DNA of 64,000 nucleotides from Dyella lipolytica (GTDB lineage: Bacteria > Pseudomonadota > Gammaproteobacteria > Xanthomonadales > Rhodanobacteraceae). A program made the translations under genes and the position numbers. Where the stretch lies: positions 1,244,556 through 1,308,555 of the forward strand of contig NZ_BSNQ01000003.1 of the NCBI RefSeq assembly GCF_030160075.1, given 5' to 3'. The notes below the pieces were generated by a model. The model saw nothing but the letters and a program-made list of their open reading frames with translations. It was not told the DNA's origin and made no database searches. This document shows positions 46,207 through 57,175 of the stretch, one piece after another; the stretch's first letter is position 1; each line of letters starts with the position of its first letter.

Positions 46207-47694
46207 CTACCGACAACTCGGCAGCTTCAATACCTGCCCCGCGCGAACATGGTCGAACTTGAGATTGTTCATGCGGGCTACTTCGTTCTCGCTCGAGCAG
46301 CTGCCGTGCTTGCGCAAAATACTGGCAAGGGTATCGCCGCGACGGACGGTGTAATGGACTACGGGATCCGGCGCTGCGGCAGCGGGCTGCGGCGCCGGCA
46401 TCACCGGTACCACCGCGTTATGCAGATCGCTGGCAAGAATCGGCCAAGGGCCATTCACGCAACGCACGTCGTAGATCTTTTCCAGCGGCTTGGGCACCTG
46501 CAACACGGCGCCCATCGGCTGCTCCTGTTGCGGATCGAGTCGCGGGTTGAGGTTGCGCAGCGTTCGGAACCAGCCTTCAGACATATTGTTGGCCGAGCCA
46601 AGGCACACGGTAAGTTCCGAAATCGACGCCGCGCGCTTGAGCGTGACGCTGCCCAGCTGACCCTCGATCTGCGGAAAGTGCAGGTTATAGCTGTCCGGAT
46701 GCAGGAACAGCCACGCCGCGGCGAGCACTTCCGGTACGTAGTCGCGTGTCTCCTGCGACATCTGGCCGTAGATGCGCGGATCGTAGAAGCTCACTGAGGT
46801 GTCGTCCCCGACCAGCCGTCGCATACGGCCTTCGCCGCCGTTGTAGGCCGCCAGCGTCAGTTCCAGATTGTCGTTGAACGCCTTTAGCTGCTCGTTCATG
46901 TACTCGGCATTTGCGCGGGCCGATTCAGCCGGATCGAAACGCGTATCGAATCCATCCTGCTCACTCAGTCCGAAACGCAGACCGGTGGCGTACATGAACT
47001 GCAACGGCCCCGCCGCGCCGGAACGCGATACGGCGTGCACCTTGCCGCCCGACTCCTTCGCCATGATGCCGAACAGCAACGCCTCAGGTAGACCCTGATC
47101 CTGGTATTGGGGCCACATCTCCTGGCGCAGGTATTGGTAATTGACATAGGCGTCCATCAGGTTCGAACGCCATTGGGTCAGCCACATCTCCAGCGCCGCT
47201 TTTACCGGGCCGTTCACGGCGATCAGTTCGGAAAGCTGATGCCCGCGCAGCAAGGTCACGCTGCGCTGTGCCTCCGGCAGGCTGGCACCGTCGGGCTGCC
47301 CGGCTTGCGGCACGGTCGCCGACGCCCCGGCGTCTTCGTTGGGGGTTTCGTCGCCGATAAAGCTGCCGTCCTTCAGGCGCAGCAGGCGATCGAACACCGA
47401 GAAGAAACGCTGCGGATCGCAGCCGGGCGTCGTGCCGCAGTGTGCCGCGGCATTCTTCAACTGATCGAGCGACTGGTCCAAGGTCTTCTGTGCGCCTTGC
47501 GTATCGCCTGCGCGCGTCTGCTGCAAGGCCGCCTCATAACCCTGACTAGCTTGATCGAGCTGGCTGTAGAGCCCGTTCACGGAAGCGGAAGGCTGTTTGA
47601 CCGTCCCTCCGCCCGAAGCACAGGCCGTCAACTGCATAAACGCCACGATCAATGAAACCAATCGGAGGGAACGGACGGCGGGACGGTAAGGCAT
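46207..47694 (-). CDS. Membrane-bound lytic transglycosylase with LysM domain (MltD-like)
   Basis: 495 residues. Lipoprotein signal with lipobox LTA-Cys25. A long helical spacer (about 35-190), then an SLT transglycosylase domain with catalytic Glu214 in GIMAKESGG and the typical GAAGPLQFM and [11 protein letters not shown] motifs. A LysM domain (about 444-494) binds peptidoglycan. It cleaves the glycan strand to 1,6-anhydro products on the periplasmic side. Only one LysM is seen against two in E. coli MltD. Confidence 0.9.
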   Translation of the reverse strand: MPYRPAVRSLRLVSLIVAFMQLTACASGGGTVKQPSASVNGLYSQLDQASQGYEAALQQTRAGDTQGAQKTLDQSLDQLKNAAAHCGTTPGCDPQRFFSVFDRLLRLKDGSFIGDETPNEDAGASATVPQAGQPDGASLPEAQRSVTLLRGHQLSELIAVNGPVKAALEMWLTQWRSNLMDAYVNYQYLRQEMWPQYQDQGLPEALLFGIMAKESGGKVHAVSRSGAAGPLQFMYATGLRFGLSEQDGFDTRFDPAESARANAEYMNEQLKAFNDNLELTLAAYNGGEGRMRRLVGDDTSVSFYDPRIYGQMSQETRDYVPEVLAAAWLFLHPDSYNLHFPQIEGQLGSVTLKRAASISELTVCLGSANNMSEGWFRTLRNLNPRLDPQQEQPMGAVLQVPKPLEKIYDVRCVNGPWPILASDLHNAVVPVMPAPQPAAAAPDPVVHYTVRRGDTLASILRKHGSCSSENEVARMNNLKFDHVRAGQVLKLPSCR

Positions 47695-47869
47695 GACGGA
47701 CTACACCAGCTATAAAGGCGCAACCATAGCCCGCGCGGCGTGCAGACTCAAACAACTTATTTCGATGCCATCGCCTTCACATCGCTACAATCGGGCGTCA
47801 TTCTGGAACGCCACCCACGACAGACATCCTGACTGGATGCAACCTAGGCAAGAGGCACTGAGCATCATC

Positions 47870-48370
47870 ATGAGTCGTTGGCGCCCCCCTGCCCCCCGCT
47901 CCACCGCGATCATCACGCGCGAAGGTTTCGAAAAGCTCAAAAGCGAACTGGATCATCTGTGGCATACGCTTCGACCCGAAGTGGTGAAGGCGCTGGCCGC
48001 TGCCGCGGCCGAAGGCGATCGATCGGAGAATGCGGAATACACGTATCGCAAGAAACAGCTCGGCGAAATCGATCGCCGCGTGCGTTATCTCAGCAAACGC
48101 ATTCCTTCGCTAAAGGTGGCCGAGGGCGCACCGGCTGATCGTGAATCCGTGTTCTTCGGCGCGCTGATTGAATTGGAAAACATCGACAGTGGCGAAACCT
48201 TGCGTTATCGCATCGTCGGACCTGACGAAACGGATGCCAAGCGCGGCTGGATCAGCATCGACTCACCGCTGGCGCTTGCCGTGATGAAAAAAAAGCTGGA
48301 CGACGAATTCGAAGCCGAGTTGCCGTCTGGCCGCACACGCTTTGCGGTGATTGGCGTGGAATACCCGTAA
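47870..48370 (+). CDS. greB: Transcription elongation factor GreB
   Basis: 166 residues. Rescues backtracked RNA polymerase by stimulating transcript cleavage. N-terminal coiled coil with the acidic tip ([16 protein letters not shown]) and C-terminal FKBP-like globular domain ending [21 protein letters not shown] marks GreB rather than GreA. ATG 47870 opens the conserved MSRWRPP region; longer frames upstream are not conserved. Confidence 0.93.
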   Translation: MSRWRPPAPRSTAIITREGFEKLKSELDHLWHTLRPEVVKALAAAAAEGDRSENAEYTYRKKQLGEIDRRVRYLSKRIPSLKVAEGAPADRESVFFGALIELENIDSGETLRYRIVGPDETDAKRGWISIDSPLALAVMKKKLDDEFEAELPSGRTRFAVIGVEYP

Positions 48371-48409
48371 CTGGGGTTCCACCACATTTGATGAAGGGTC
48401 GACCCGGCC

Positions 48410-49222
48410 CTACGTAAGATGTAAGGGCAAAGGGTAATGCCTGCCGCTGCGCAGGGGCTGGTAGCACGCGGCGCCGAGGTGGAACGTCTCATCTTCATTC
48501 GCGGCGTGCCAACCGGGAATGCCCGACAGCGGTAACGGTCGCAGCTCCAGCGGATCGCGCAATACCTGCCCTTTTGCAATCGCGTTGGCACAGCATGCAA
48601 GCGCACGGGAATGGTCCGCGTCGCCATTCACAAGAACGACCAGCGCTTTGCCCACGAGCAGCTTGCCTGGCGTCAATGCATGCTCAAGCAACGCATGGCC
48701 AAACACTTCCAATCCGATCGAACCATCGCGCCACGCTTCGCGGCGACGCCAGAACAGTTCATGCCAATCGTGCACATCCCACAACGCAAGCAAGGCCGGA
48801 TCGCGCACGATCACCACCACACCCGCCTCGTCGAAATGCGTCTGCGCGTATTGCGCACGAGAACGCTCGCGCGGACCAAAGCGGGCAACGTCGATCGCCT
48901 GTTGTTGATTGAGCGCACGTTTTAGCTGCGGATAACGCAACCAGATTAACGCGTTGAACAAGTCGTGCCAGTTCGCCTCTCGCGTGGCGATCAGGCCAAG
49001 ACGCGCGATGCGTTCCTCATAGTGCAGACCGTCTTCCAGCAGCGCTCGCGTCTGGGTGACAAAGCGCTCGCTGGCATCATGCGACCAGCACGCGTTGAGA
49101 TCATCGATGGACGGCCAGGATGCGCCACGCAGCCACGCATCGTGCTCGCGCCAATAGGCCAATGGCGCCAGCGCAAAGACAGCCGGATCAACGGCTTGCC
49201 GCGCTGGTGCGATGTAGCGCAT
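48410..49222 (-). CDS. DUF3025 protein
   Basis: 270 residues. Recognisable DUF3025 blocks: ANWHDLFNALIWLRYPQLKRALN (described by WHDLFNALIWLRYP), VVVIVRDPALLALW, and GHALLEHALTP. Conserved His and Asp residues suggest an enzyme, but no function is known. Start ATG 49222 is preferred to longer readings that overlap rimO more. It lies 13 bp from the rimO stop on the same strand, so the two are probably co-transcribed. Confidence 0.82.
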   Translation of the reverse strand: MRYIAPARQAVDPAVFALAPLAYWREHDAWLRGASWPSIDDLNACWSHDASERFVTQTRALLEDGLHYEERIARLGLIATREANWHDLFNALIWLRYPQLKRALNQQQAIDVARFGPRERSRAQYAQTHFDEAGVVVIVRDPALLALWDVHDWHELFWRRREAWRDGSIGLEVFGHALLEHALTPGKLLVGKALVVLVNGDADHSRALACCANAIAKGQVLRDPLELRPLPLSGIPGWHAANEDETFHLGAACYQPLRSGRHYPLPLHLT

Positions 49223-49235
49223 GCCGTGCGGCGAA

Positions 49236-50555
49236 TCAGTGGACCAGACGCGCGTGCAGATCGTGCTCGTCTGCCGCTTCCACCACGACATCGACAAACT
49301 GGCCCGATTTCAGCGACTGCCCGTCGGCAATGTGTACGACGCCGTCGATCTCCGGCGCATCGGCGGCCGAGCGTGCGACAGCGCCGTCGGCGCCGGCTTC
49401 GTCGACCAGCACCTTGATCGTCCGGCCAATCTTCCGTTGCAGCTTTGCGGCGGAAATCTCCGCCTGCACCGCCATGAACTGTTCGAGACGATCTTCCTTC
49501 AGTTCTTCGGAAACCGGATTGGGAAGTTCGTTGGCTTTGGCGCCGTCCACCGGCGAGTAAGCGAAAGCACCGACGCGATCCAGCTCTGCTTCGCGCAGGA
49601 AATCGAGCAGCTCCTCGAACTCCGCATCGGTCTCGCCCGGAAAGCCGACGATAAACGTGCTGCGCAACGTGAGATCGGGCACCAGCTTGCGCCAGTTGCG
49701 GATGCGCTCCAGCGTCTTGTCGATATTGCCCGGGCGCTTCATCAGCTTGAGAATGCGCGGACTTGCATGCTGGAACGGGATGTCCAGATACGGGAGGATC
49801 TTGCCCTCCGCCATCAAGGGCATGATCTCGTCCACGTGCGGATACGGGTAGACGTAATGCAGGCGCGTCCACGCGCCCAGCTCGGAAAGACCTTCGCAGA
49901 GTTCAGTCATACGCGTGCGATAGGTCTTCTCTCGCCATGTGCGTTCGGCGTATTTCACGTCAACGCCATAGGCACTGGTGTCCTGCGAAATCACCAGCAA
50001 CTCTTTCACGCCACCCTTGACGAGGCGCTCCGCCTCGATCAGCACTTCATCGACCGGACGCGACACCAGATCGCCGCGCATCGACGGAATAATGCAGAAA
50101 CTGCAGCGGTGATTGCAGCCTTCGGAAATCTTTAAGTACGCGTAATGCTTCGGCGTCAGCTTGATCCCGGTGTCGGGAATGATGTCCAACAGCGGATTGC
50201 GCTTGGGCGGCAACGCGCTGTGCACTGCGCTCATTACACTGGCGTAGTCCTGCGGGCCGGTGATGGCGAGCACGTCGGGATACGCTTCGCGAATCAGCTC
50301 GGAACGCTTGCCCAAACAACCGGTGACGATCACCTTGCCGTTCTCGTGCAAGGCCTCACCGATCGCATCCAGCGACTCCTGCACCGCTGCATCGATAAAG
50401 CCGCAAGTGTTCACTACCACTGCGTCGGCTGCGTCGTAGCTGGGCACGATCTCATAGCCCTCGACCTTGAGCTGGGTGAGGATGCGTTCGGAATCGACCA
50501 GCGCCTTGGGACAGCCCAGGCTGACGAAACCGATTTTCTGAGACGCCTTTGACAT
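49236..50555 (-). CDS. rimO: Ribosomal protein S12 methylthiotransferase
   Basis: 439 residues. Adds a methylthio group to Asp89 (E. coli numbering) of ribosomal protein S12. Two Fe-S clusters: N-terminal domain Cys15, Cys51, Cys80; radical-SAM cluster Cys147, Cys151, Cys154 in [10 protein letters not shown]-terminal TRAM domain (about 375-437) binds substrate. ATG 50555 gives the standard start [17 protein letters not shown]. Confidence 0.96.
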   Translation of the reverse strand: MSKASQKIGFVSLGCPKALVDSERILTQLKVEGYEIVPSYDAADAVVVNTCGFIDAAVQESLDAIGEALHENGKVIVTGCLGKRSELIREAYPDVLAITGPQDYASVMSAVHSALPPKRNPLLDIIPDTGIKLTPKHYAYLKISEGCNHRCSFCIIPSMRGDLVSRPVDEVLIEAERLVKGGVKELLVISQDTSAYGVDVKYAERTWREKTYRTRMTELCEGLSELGAWTRLHYVYPYPHVDEIMPLMAEGKILPYLDIPFQHASPRILKLMKRPGNIDKTLERIRNWRKLVPDLTLRSTFIVGFPGETDAEFEELLDFLREAELDRVGAFAYSPVDGAKANELPNPVSEELKEDRLEQFMAVQAEISAAKLQRKIGRTIKVLVDEAGADGAVARSAADAPEIDGVVHIADGQSLKSGQFVDVVVEAADEHDLHARLVH

Positions 50556-50624
50556 GGCTATAACTACCGTAAACCAGCGGGAAACGGTCAATTGTACGCC
50601 AGATCGACCCTGTCGCCCCTGCGG

Positions 50625-50650
50625 TTAAACTGACTGGAAGTTCAGTTTAA
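50625..50650. promoter_or_regulatory. Palindrome TTAAACTGA/TCAGTTTAA upstream of the dienelactone hydrolase gene
   Basis: Perfect 9-bp arms (50625-50633 and 50642-50650) with an 8-base spacer, ending 12 bp before ATG 50663 and between the divergent rimO and hydrolase genes. AT-rich arms and spacing suit a dimeric repressor, or a hairpin masking the ribosome-binding site GGAAGG. Confidence 0.5.
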
Positions 50651-50662
50651 GGAAGGCGGCTC

Positions 50663-51337
50663 ATGGGTAAGCACATCAACGTCCCGACCAGCGGCACGCA
50701 ATGCATCGGCGCGTATCTCGCCGAAGCACCTGGAAAACCCAAGGGCGGCATCGTGGTGATCCAGGAGATTTTCGGCGTCAATGCGCATATCCGCAGTGTT
50801 GCGGACCGTTTCGCTGCCTCCGGCTATACCGCGATTGCGCCGGCCTTTTTCGATCACCTGGAAACCGATGTCGAGCTCGACTACACCGATGCAGGTATGA
50901 ACAAAGGTAGACAGCTGATTACCGAGGTGGGATTGGACCGTGCCTTGGAGGACGTCGCCAGTGCTGCCGAGGCCATCGCTTCGGCAGGCAAGATCGGTAC
51001 TGTTGGCTATTGCTGGGGCGGTACGGTCGCTTTCTTGTCTGCGATTCGGCTGGGGCTGCCCTCGGTGAGTTACTACGGTGCGCGTAATGTGCCGTTCCTT
51101 GCTGAAACACCGAAAGCACCAGTCATGTTCCATTTCGGCGGGGAGGACAAGTCCATCCCGCCCGAGATGGTAGCCAAGCATCGTGAATCGCTACCGCAGA
51201 TGGACGTCTTTAGCTACGCCGGCGCCGGACACGCGTTCAATCGCGATATCGATCCGAGCCACTACCACGAGACCAGCGCCAAGCTCGCATTGCAGCGAAC
51301 GATGGCGTTCTTCGACACATACCTGGCTAACGCATGA
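50663..51337 (+). CDS. Dienelactone hydrolase family protein
   Basis: 224 residues, alpha/beta fold. Unlike most hydrolases of the fold the nucleophile is a cysteine: Cys117 in VGYCWGG. The rest of the catalytic set is Asp162 (FGGEDKS) and His190 (GAGHAFNRD), with Glu35 (IQEIFG) that activates the cysteine in DLH. Family members open dienelactones in chlorocatechol breakdown, but many act on other esters. The HIT-protein gene overlaps its stop by 4 nt. Confidence 0.9.
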   Translation: MGKHINVPTSGTQCIGAYLAEAPGKPKGGIVVIQEIFGVNAHIRSVADRFAASGYTAIAPAFFDHLETDVELDYTDAGMNKGRQLITEVGLDRALEDVASAAEAIASAGKIGTVGYCWGGTVAFLSAIRLGLPSVSYYGARNVPFLAETPKAPVMFHFGGEDKSIPPEMVAKHRESLPQMDVFSYAGAGHAFNRDIDPSHYHETSAKLALQRTMAFFDTYLANA

Positions 51338-51759
51338 GGCGTCCGGAGTTCATTCTCGATTCGCGCTTGCAGGCGGATACCGTACCGGTAGCATCGCTCG
51401 ACATGTGCAACGTGCTGCTAATGAACGATGCACGTTTTCCTTGGCTGATCGTGGTACCGCGCGAAGCGGGCCTGGTCGAAATTTCCGACCTTGGCGATCA
51501 GTCGCAACAGCGCCTGTGGCGTGAAGTCAATCGTGCGGCGCTGGCGCTGCGCGAAGTGGCTCCCTGCGACAAACTCAACATCGGCGCACTCGGCAACATA
51601 GTGCGGCAGTTGCATATCCACGTTGTCGCGCGCCGGCACGATGATGCGGCATGGCCGGGTCCGGTGTGGGGCCACGGTCGCGCCGAGCCTTATACGGAAA
51701 GCGAGCTGCGATCACGGGTCGAGCTGTTGCGGCATCACCTCGACATCTCGCCCGACTGA
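51334..51759 (+). CDS. HIT-domain protein
   Basis: 141 residues. The histidine-triad region reads QLHIHVVAR (Gln92, His94, His96), so the first histidine of the H-x-H-x-H motif is replaced by glutamine while the catalytic and ligand histidines remain; this variant is common in one proteobacterial HIT branch. Expected nucleotide hydrolase or transferase activity, substrate unknown. Coupled to the dienelactone hydrolase gene (ATGA overlap). A strong terminator follows. Confidence 0.88.
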   Translation: MRRPEFILDSRLQADTVPVASLDMCNVLLMNDARFPWLIVVPREAGLVEISDLGDQSQQRLWREVNRAALALREVAPCDKLNIGALGNIVRQLHIHVVARRHDDAAWPGPVWGHGRAEPYTESELRSRVELLRHHLDISPD

Positions 51760-51794
51760 CGCGGTAACACCGCCATTTTCAATCTGCACAAAAG

Positions 51795-51826
51795 AAAAGC
51801 GCCCGCATATCCGCGGGCGCTTTTTT
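51795..51826 (+). terminator. Rho-independent terminator after the HIT gene
   Basis: Stem AAAAGCGCCCGC/GCGGGCGCTTTT with an ATATCC loop, followed by a run of six T residues. 35 bp after the stop. Its A-run side may also serve the minus-strand lipoprotein gene that ends at 51848. Confidence 0.88.
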
Positions 51827-51847
51827 ATTCGTATTGCGGTCGCCGGA

Positions 51848-52354
51848 TCAGTGACCGGACGAACTGTCGGACGCGTTGCCGTACGGAGTACCGGCGGCGT
51901 CCTTGTTGGTATCGCTGGTGGGAGCCGTGGAAGGCGCGCGATAGTCTTCGAGCGCGCGCGCCTTGGTCTCGATCGGGTTGATGCGTGCCAGCTTGCCGCC
52001 GTCGTCATAGTAGGCGACGAAGCCATAATCGAGCTGCAGACGCGCCATGTATTGCAGGTGCTGTTTTTTGATCTTGGAATCGTCGCTCGGCACCAGCAGC
52101 ACGGTCTTGGGCAACTTGCCCGAGTCCTTCAGATAAGCGAAATGGCTGCCTGCATCAAGCGCGGAAAGTACAGCGCCATCGATCAGGAACTGTCCGCTCT
52201 TGTACGCCTTGATCGTCATGTCGAACTGGCTTTGTACCTGTGTGATCTCCGCCGCGCTCTTGGTGGCATTGCGATGGCAACCGCCAAGCAGTAGCAGGCT
52301 GCCGATCAGAAGCACGGCGGCGCCGCGGGTCGGCAACTTGGAAAAACGGATCAT
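51848..52354 (-). CDS. Lipoprotein of unknown function
   Basis: 168 residues. Signal peptide with lipobox LLGG-Cys26. Mature part about 140 residues, with a central basic region (VPSDDSKIKKQHLQYMARLQ) and a disordered Ser/Thr/Gly/Asp-rich tail. AGGAGA precedes ATG 52354. No family recognised. Same strand as dcd upstream but separated by about 100 bp. Confidence 0.72.
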   Translation of the reverse strand: MIRFSKLPTRGAAVLLIGSLLLLGGCHRNATKSAAEITQVQSQFDMTIKAYKSGQFLIDGAVLSALDAGSHFAYLKDSGKLPKTVLLVPSDDSKIKKQHLQYMARLQLDYGFVAYYDDGGKLARINPIETKARALEDYRAPSTAPTSDTNKDAAGTPYGNASDSSSGH

Positions 52355-52452
52355 GCGGATCTCCTGCAAATATTCGGTGAGGCCAAGCGAAGTGTAGCGC
52401 TGCCCCGGATGGGTGGATGAGATGCGAAACACGCCGTTCAGCTCAGCGCCGT

Positions 52453-53019
52453 TCAGGTGCGCGGCAAGGTGACGCCTTGCTGGCCCTGATACTTGCCGCC
52501 GCGGTCCTTGTAGCTGGTTTCGCATTCCTCGTCGGATTCGAAAAACAGCATTTGCGCGACCCCTTCGTTGGCATAAATCTTGGCCGGAAGCGGCGTGGTG
52601 TTGGAGAACTCCAGCGTCACGTGGCCTTCCCATTCCGGCTCCAGCGGCGTCACGTTGACGATGATGCCGCAGCGCGCGTAGGTGCTCTTGCCCAGGCATA
52701 CGGTGAGCACCTGGCGCGGGATGCGGAAGTACTCCACGGTGCGCGCCAGTGCGAAGGAATTGGGCGGAATGATGCACACATCCGCCTGCACATCCACGAA
52801 GCTGCTCGGGTCGAACGCCTTCGGATCGACGATGGTGGAATTGATGTTGGTGAAGATCTTGAACTCGCGAGCACAGCGTACGTCGTAGCCGTAGCTGGAC
52901 GTGCCGTACGAAATCAGTTTGTTGCCGTCGCGCAGCTTGACCTGGCCGGCCTCGAACGGCTCGATCATGCCCTGCTGTTCCGCCATGCGGCGGATCCACT
53001 TGTCAGATTTGATGCTCAC
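52453..53019 (-). CDS. dcd: dCTP deaminase
   Basis: 188 residues. Deaminates dCTP to dUTP, the main source of dUMP for thymidylate synthesis in gammaproteobacteria. Trimeric dUTPase fold; [13 protein letters not shown] and [25 protein letters not shown]-type core (quoted part [17 protein letters not shown]) with the catalytic glutamate. A long palindromic element lies directly upstream. Confidence 0.96.
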   Translation of the reverse strand: MSIKSDKWIRRMAEQQGMIEPFEAGQVKLRDGNKLISYGTSSYGYDVRCAREFKIFTNINSTIVDPKAFDPSSFVDVQADVCIIPPNSFALARTVEYFRIPRQVLTVCLGKSTYARCGIIVNVTPLEPEWEGHVTLEFSNTTPLPAKIYANEGVAQMLFFESDEECETSYKDRGGKYQGQQGVTLPRT

Positions 53020-53111
53020 TCGGACTCCGGTGCGTCAGGCCACGCGCACCGGGCGAAGCCGGGCGCAAAACGGCAAAAATACATGGTCTAGTGGTCCTTG
53101 TGCCAGATTGA

Positions 53112-53249
53112 GCCCCTCTCCCTTTGGGAGAGGGGTTGGGGTGAGGGTACGAGCGAGGCGCGGCCGTGGATTCTTACGCCAGACTTCAATATGACGCTCC
53201 GCCCGCACCCTCACCCGCCTGTCGGCACCCTCTCCCGGAGGGAGAGGGT
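53112..53249. repeat. Long palindromic intergenic element (copy 5)
   Basis: CCCCTCTCCCTTTGGGAGAGGGG left hairpin (53113-53135), GGGTGAGGGTACG (53139-53151), inverted CGCACCCTCACCCGCCTGTCGGC on the right (53205-53227) and a CCCTCTCCCGGAGGGAGAGGG hairpin (53228-53248). Almost the same ends as the 11431 copy; the centres differ. Confidence 0.85.
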
Positions 53250-53269
53250 TTCACGATGTGGACTAGCCA

Positions 53270-54364
<1,095 letters not shown>

Positions 54365-54498
54365 GGGGAGAGAGTCGCTGTCGGGATCGTCAATTATGCC
54401 AGCAGGCATAGAGATGCTACGTGTTTGCGCAATGCAGCTTGACCCATTCCGGATGGGTCGGCAGGCTCGCCATACGCCAACGTAGGGAGAGTTCTGCC

Positions 54499-54960
54499 AT
54501 GAAGTACCCGTCGAAATCGGGCCTATCGCTATTCGCCATCGCCGCTTGCCTGCTGCTGAGTTCGGCCATCGCCTGGGCCGCCAACGACACGCCGGTCGGA
54601 ACCTGGCGGCAGATCGATGACGTGACCGGCAAACCCAAGTCCATCATCCAGATCACCGAAAACAACGGCGTGCTGCAAGGCAAGGTGATGCAGGTTCTGC
54701 TTTCCGACGACGGCCCGCATCCCGTGTGCAAAAAATGCGAGGGCGACCGCAAGGATCAGCCGATCGAAGGCATGACCATCATGTGGGGTGTGAGCAAGGA
54801 TGGCGACATCTGGGATGGCGGCAAGATCCTCGACCCGAAGAGCGGCACCATCTACAAGGTCAAGCTGACCATGGCCGATGGCGGACAGAAGCTGGACGTA
54901 CACGGCTATGTCGGTTTCTCCCTGCTGGGCCGCAGCCAGATCTGGGAACGCGTGCAATAA
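54499..54960 (+). CDS. DUF2147 periplasmic protein
   Basis: 153 residues. Signal peptide 1-27 (cleavage after AIAWA). DUF2147 pattern: VGTWRQIDDVTGKPKSIIQI, the CKKCEGDRKDQP pair of cysteines, IMWGVSKDGDIWDGGKILDP and a C-terminal GFSLLGRSQIWERV. Beta-barrel family of unknown function, usually exported. ATG 54499 with GGGAGA upstream. Confidence 0.88.
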   Translation: MKYPSKSGLSLFAIAACLLLSSAIAWAANDTPVGTWRQIDDVTGKPKSIIQITENNGVLQGKVMQVLLSDDGPHPVCKKCEGDRKDQPIEGMTIMWGVSKDGDIWDGGKILDPKSGTIYKVKLTMADGGQKLDVHGYVGFSLLGRSQIWERVQ

Positions 54961-54969
54961 TCCGATGAA

Positions 54970-54999
54970 GACATCCGCGGGCCACTTCCCGCGGATGTC
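54970..54999 (+). terminator. Hairpin terminator after the DUF2147 gene
   Basis: Perfect 12-bp stem GACATCCGCGGG/CCCGCGGATGTC with a CCACTT loop, 10 bp after the stop. Only a short T-rich stretch follows. Confidence 0.7.
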
Positions 55000-55204
55000 C
55001 TCTCGATATCGTTACAACATCGCGTCTACTCATATAACGCGCTTCACGAACTCATCACGCGCCGCTAGCCATTTGCGATTTGCGTGATGTCGCACTACAG
55101 CTCACAGCGATCACGCTGTCATCCAGCCGTCGCGCGATAGCAATCACCGCCATCCATCGTCCGCACTCCAATCACATACTGCCGAAGGCAGAGGGAGTTT
55201 GCGT

Positions 55205-57007
55205 ATGCGCGGTGAGCGTGGGTCGATGCTGCTTGGAATGTTGACGGCAGCTTGCTTGAGCGGATTGTTTGCGACATCGGCGTTTGCAGCCAATAGCGGC
55301 AACTTGCTGGTCGACGGCGACGGTGAATCGGGCACCTGCACGACCGATTGGTCGGCAGTGAACACCGTTCCGGGCTGGACGGTGACGCAAGGTAGTCCGT
55401 CGATCGTGTGCTATTCGATTGGCAGCTTCAGCACACCGAATTCGGGCTCCGCTGGCAACGCCTTCATTGCCGATGGCCCGTATGGCGATTCAGCGCTGCG
55501 CCAAAACGTGAATGTATCGAGCGCCGCCACGGCGATCGACGGCGGCGGTGTCACCTACAATCTTTCCGGTTGGCTAGGCGGCTACACCGTCTACAACGGG
55601 CAAGCGGTGGTGACGGCGACCTTTCTCGACGTAAACGGCAAACCGCTGGGCACGCCCGCACAACTTGCCGGCGTCAACGCCTCGGCCCGCGGCAGTCAAA
55701 GCGGATTCGTCGCAAAATCCGCCACGGGCAATGTGCCTGCGGGAACGCGCACGATTTCGGTACTGCTGCAATTCACCGATACTTCCGCCTCTTACAACAT
55801 CGGCTATGCCGACAATCTATCGTTGACGCTCTCCACACCCGTCACCGCATCGACGTTGCAGGCGCCCGCGTCTAGCGTGCCTGTCTTCGATCACGTCTTC
55901 GTGGTGATGATGGAGAACACCAATTACAGCGAAGTCATCGGCGACACCACCGATGCCCCCTTCATCAACAGCCTGACCAGCCAGGGCACGCTGCTGGACA
56001 ACTACAGCGGCGTCTACCATCCCAGCGATGAAAACTATCTAGCCATCGCCGGTGGCAACACGTTCGTGCAGGGCGCCATCTACTTTCCCAATATCAAAGT
56101 CGCCGCAAGCAATATCGCCGATGAGCTCGAGGCCAGTGGCAAGACGTGGAAAGCCTACGAACAAGGTATGGGCACACCCTGCAATATCAGCAACAACAAT
56201 GATAGCTATTACGAACCGGACGATGCGCCGTTCGTCAATTTCACTGACGTGATATCCAATCCCACACGCTGCGCTGCGCACTTGTTCGATACCACGCAAC
56301 TGACTACCGACTTGACGTCGGCCGCCACCACCCCGAATTTCGCATGGATCGCCGCGGACGACTACTACGACGGTGAAGCCTCCGGAAACGGCACAGCCAA
56401 TAGCCTGCAAGTACAGAACGGTTGGCTGCAGCAGACCCTGCAACCGATCTTCAACTCGCCGGCGTGGACCCAGCAACGTTCACTGCTGATCCTCACCTGG
56501 GACGAATCGGCTTCCAGCACCGGTAACCATGTCGCTACGATCCTGGTCGGCTCGCCGGGAACGGTGCAGGCCGGCGCCATCAGCAACACGAGCTACAACC
56601 ACTACAGCTCGGGGCGCACCATCGAGTCGGCGTTGGGCATCTCTCCACTCACCAACAACGACCAATACGCGCGGCCGATCAACGATGCCTTCGTCGCGGT
56701 ACCGACACTCACCGCGCCCACGCTGTCCAGCAGCATGCCAAGCGTGAGCCAGGGCACTTACGTGCACTTCGACTACGCGACGCCCGCCAGCAAACTCAAT
56801 AGCGAAAACTGGATCAGTATCTATGCCGCCGGCAATAGTCCCGGAAAAGGCTCTTCGACCAGCTGGCAATATGTAGCCGGCGCAGGCGGGACGGCAACCT
56901 TCGATACGTCCGGCCTCGCGCCCGGCACCTACAGCGTCTGGTACTGCTACAACAACGGCTACACCGTGCTTGCCGGCCCGATCACACTCAACGTGACCAG
57001 CCCGTAA
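55205..57007 (+). CDS. Secreted phosphoesterase (phospholipase C / acid phosphatase family)
   Basis: 600 residues. Signal peptide about 1-29. Residues about 32-215 form a beta-rich accessory domain (NLLVDGDGESGTC start). The phosphoesterase domain begins DHVFVVMMENTNYSEVIG near 230, with HPSDENYLAIAGG and LTWDES as metal/catalytic motifs. The C-terminal 100 residues are another beta-sandwich. The family includes phosphatases and phospholipases C acting outside the cell. ATG 55205 has GGGAG 7 nt upstream; TTG 55199 is less likely. Confidence 0.87.
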   Translation: MRGERGSMLLGMLTAACLSGLFATSAFAANSGNLLVDGDGESGTCTTDWSAVNTVPGWTVTQGSPSIVCYSIGSFSTPNSGSAGNAFIADGPYGDSALRQNVNVSSAATAIDGGGVTYNLSGWLGGYTVYNGQAVVTATFLDVNGKPLGTPAQLAGVNASARGSQSGFVAKSATGNVPAGTRTISVLLQFTDTSASYNIGYADNLSLTLSTPVTASTLQAPASSVPVFDHVFVVMMENTNYSEVIGDTTDAPFINSLTSQGTLLDNYSGVYHPSDENYLAIAGGNTFVQGAIYFPNIKVAASNIADELEASGKTWKAYEQGMGTPCNISNNNDSYYEPDDAPFVNFTDVISNPTRCAAHLFDTTQLTTDLTSAATTPNFAWIAADDYYDGEASGNGTANSLQVQNGWLQQTLQPIFNSPAWTQQRSLLILTWDESASSTGNHVATILVGSPGTVQAGAISNTSYNHYSSGRTIESALGISPLTNNDQYARPINDAFVAVPTLTAPTLSSSMPSVSQGTYVHFDYATPASKLNSENWISIYAAGNSPGKGSSTSWQYVAGAGGTATFDTSGLAPGTYSVWYCYNNGYTVLAGPITLNVTSP

Positions 57008-57028
57008 TTCGCCCAGCCATCGCACATT

Positions 57029-57052
57029 CCCTCCCCTGCTTGCAGGGGAGGG
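57029..57052. repeat. CCCTCCCCTG/CAGGGGAGGG hairpin
   Basis: Perfect 10-bp arms with a CTTG loop, 22 bp after the phosphoesterase stop, followed by GTCGAGGTGGG. Similar single hairpins are common between genes in this group; it may act as terminator. Not a full copy of the five long elements. Confidence 0.6.
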
Positions 57053-57175
57053 TCGAGGTGGGTTTGCGCACACGGGCGTCAACGCACATGGGAGAAGGCT
57101 CGTTCCAAAAGCCTTGATCTGGAGCAACACATACGACGTGCCATAATGCGCAGCTCTCCAGCTAGCGCCGAAACC

